NCBI GenBank assembly: GCA_023953695.1
Contig: JAMLJG010000004.1
Span: forward strand, 62,001 to 126,000
Direction: 5' to 3'
From: Kiritimatiellia bacterium
GTDB lineage: Bacteria > Verrucomicrobiota > Kiritimatiellia > CAIVKH01
Length of the DNA: 64,000 bases
Shown here piece after piece: positions 62,943 to 64,000 of the stretch (its first letter is position 1; each line of letters begins with the position of its first letter). The position numbers and the translations under genes were made by a program. Below the pieces are notes generated by a model. The model searched no databases and was not told where the DNA came from. It was given only the letters and a program-made list of their open reading frames with translations.

Positions 62943-62994
62943 CGAAAAAGGACGGCGACGCTCCGCGCGTTGCCAGGAGAGAGCAAGGCAGTTT

Positions 62995-64000
62995 ATGAAG
63001 CAGTACAATGTGTGTGTGGTCGGGATCGGCGCGGTCGGGACTGAAATGGTGCGCTTGCTCAAGAAGCGGCACTTCCCCATGAAGTCGCTGACGATTCTCG
63101 CGCGCAGCGAGCGCATTGAGGAAATTGACGGCGACCCGATTCAAGTGAAAGTTGCCTCTCCGGAAGCATTCGAAGGAATGGATTTCGCCTTCTTCGCCGG
63201 GACCGAAGGCGCGAAAGGCGCTTCGCAGACCCTGGGATGGGAAGCGGTCAAGCGCGGATGCGTGGTGATTGATAACGGAGACGACTTCCGCATGGATTCC
63301 CGCGTCCCGCTGGTGATTCCGGAAATCAATCCCGAGGCGCTCCGGGAGCACCAGGGATTGATCGCCAACCCGAACTGCAGCACCATCATCGCGCTCATGC
63401 CTTTGGCCGCCTTGCACAAGGCTGCAAAGATCAAGCGCATTGTCGCTAGCACCTATCAGGCCGTTTCGGGCACCGGCGCAGCGGCTGTCAAAGAGCTCGA
63501 GGCGCAGGTGAAAGCATGGGCCACTGGCGAGCCGCTTCCGCGCGAGGTCTATCCGCACCAGATTGCGTTCAACGTGCTCCCTTCCGTTGGCTCGTTCAAA
63601 GACGACTCCGGCGAGAGCACAGAAGAGATCAAGATGCGCAAAGAAACGCACAAGATTCTCGGCGACTCCTCCATTCGCGTGGGAAATACCTGCGTGCGCG
63701 TGCCGGTGGTTAATGGCCACAGCATTGCCATGAACATTGAGTTTGAGAAGCCGCTGACGCCGGAGCAGGCGCGCGAGATTTTGAAGCACACGCCGGGCGT
63801 TCGCGTGGTGGACGATCCGAAGCAAGCACAATATCCGATGCCGCTAGACGCCTCCGGCAACTATGAGGTCCTCGTCGGCCGCATCCGCAAAGATCAGAGT
63901 TCCGACAACGGCCTCGTCCTGTGGTGCGCTGGCGACAACATCTGGAAAGGCGCTGCACAAAACGCCATCCAGATCGCGGAGACGCTGATCGCCTCTGAAA
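62995..64000 (+). CDS. asd: Aspartate-semialdehyde dehydrogenase (3' end beyond window)
   Basis: Makes aspartate semialdehyde for lysine, threonine and methionine synthesis. The visible 335 residues begin MKQYNVCVVGIGAVGTEMVRLLKKRHFPMKSLTILARSER (NADP-binding fold) and include the active-site Cys in LIANPNCSTIIALMPLAALHK, STYQAVSGTGAAAVKEL, AFNVLPSVGSFKDDSGESTEEIKMRKETHKIL, and CVRVPVVNGHS. The start ATG is at 62995; the stop lies just past position 64000, and typical lengths (~335-345) suggest only a few codons are missing. It follows leuB by 52 bp and shares its promoter and palindrome array. Confidence 0.93.
   Translation, partial: MKQYNVCVVGIGAVGTEMVRLLKKRHFPMKSLTILARSERIEEIDGDPIQVKVASPEAFEGMDFAFFAGTEGAKGASQTLGWEAVKRGCVVIDNGDDFRMDSRVPLVIPEINPEALREHQGLIANPNCSTIIALMPLAALHKAAKIKRIVASTYQAVSGTGAAAVKELEAQVKAWATGEPLPREVYPHQIAFNVLPSVGSFKDDSGESTEEIKMRKETHKILGDSSIRVGNTCVRVPVVNGHSIAMNIEFEKPLTPEQAREILKHTPGVRVVDDPKQAQYPMPLDASGNYEVLVGRIRKDQSSDNGLVLWCAGDNIWKGAAQNAIQIAETLIASE

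Overview
The window is a stretch of ordinary bacterial chromosome. It is GC-rich and densely coded, with about 50 protein genes, one tRNA and no rRNA, prophage, insertion sequence or CRISPR array. The gene content suggests a Gram-negative, probably anaerobic or microaerophilic member of the PVC superphylum, most likely Kiritimatiellota or a related Verrucomicrobiota lineage. The reasons are a complete Na+-pumping NADH:quinone reductase operon, DsbD and outer-membrane-type proteins, a cluster of type II secretion-like pseudopilins followed by a very large secreted beta-sandwich protein rich in Thr-Asn, a plant/kinetoplastid-type phosphoglycerate mutase, and DUF2934 and DUF2752 proteins. This placement is inference; no rRNA is present to confirm it.

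Layout. 1-6.2 kb: the end of a PLP enzyme coupled to a YgeY-like M20 hydrolase; a minus-strand group of GH13 glycosidase, DoxX-like protein and SppA; then queG. 6.2-13.1 kb: nqrABCDEF-apbE on the minus strand, behind a candidate TTGACA promoter and divergent from a polyprenyl diphosphate synthase gene. 14.4-15.6 kb: a cupin gene and a BrnT/CopG-type toxin-antitoxin pair set among short hairpin repeats. 15.9-25.3 kb: six pseudopilin genes (two G-like, then I/V-, J/W-, K- and H-like) and a 1286-residue exported protein with several jelly-roll-like modules. 25.4-33.4 kb: gpmI, guaA, carB, mscL and a DUF481 protein. 33.5-38.4 kb: a HerA/FtsK-like ATPase, a CvpA-like membrane protein, DUF2780, PatB and DUF2752. 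38.5-46 kb: DUF2934 protein, argS, dsbD, an acyl-CoA ligase and an ATP-cone/uridine kinase fusion. 46.1-50.7 kb: an Fe3+-type ABC importer operon. 50.8-57.5 kb: trmB and pyrG (divergent), a zinc-ribbon protein, carA, dnaG and a second CvpA-like gene. 57.6-61.4 kb: a TVP38 protein, two tandem DUF4139-type proteins and a small membrane protein. 61.5-64 kb: tRNA-Glu, leuB and asd, which runs off the end.

The most interesting non-coding signal is a pair of palindrome arrays. Three copies of TTCCAA-N3-TTGGAA lie upstream of carB and four (one with a single mismatch) upstream of leuB-asd. Within each array the copies are spaced 31-32 bp apart, three DNA helical turns. The leuB array lies just downstream of a strong sigma70-like promoter. 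This looks like a phased multi-site operator that co-regulates amino-acid/pyrimidine biosynthesis genes 33 kb apart. Other regulatory candidates are a hairpin that hides the Shine-Dalgarno sequence of the ABC importer operon, an intrinsic terminator directly before the gpmI ribosome-binding site, and a back-to-back trmB/pyrG promoter pair with identical hexamers.
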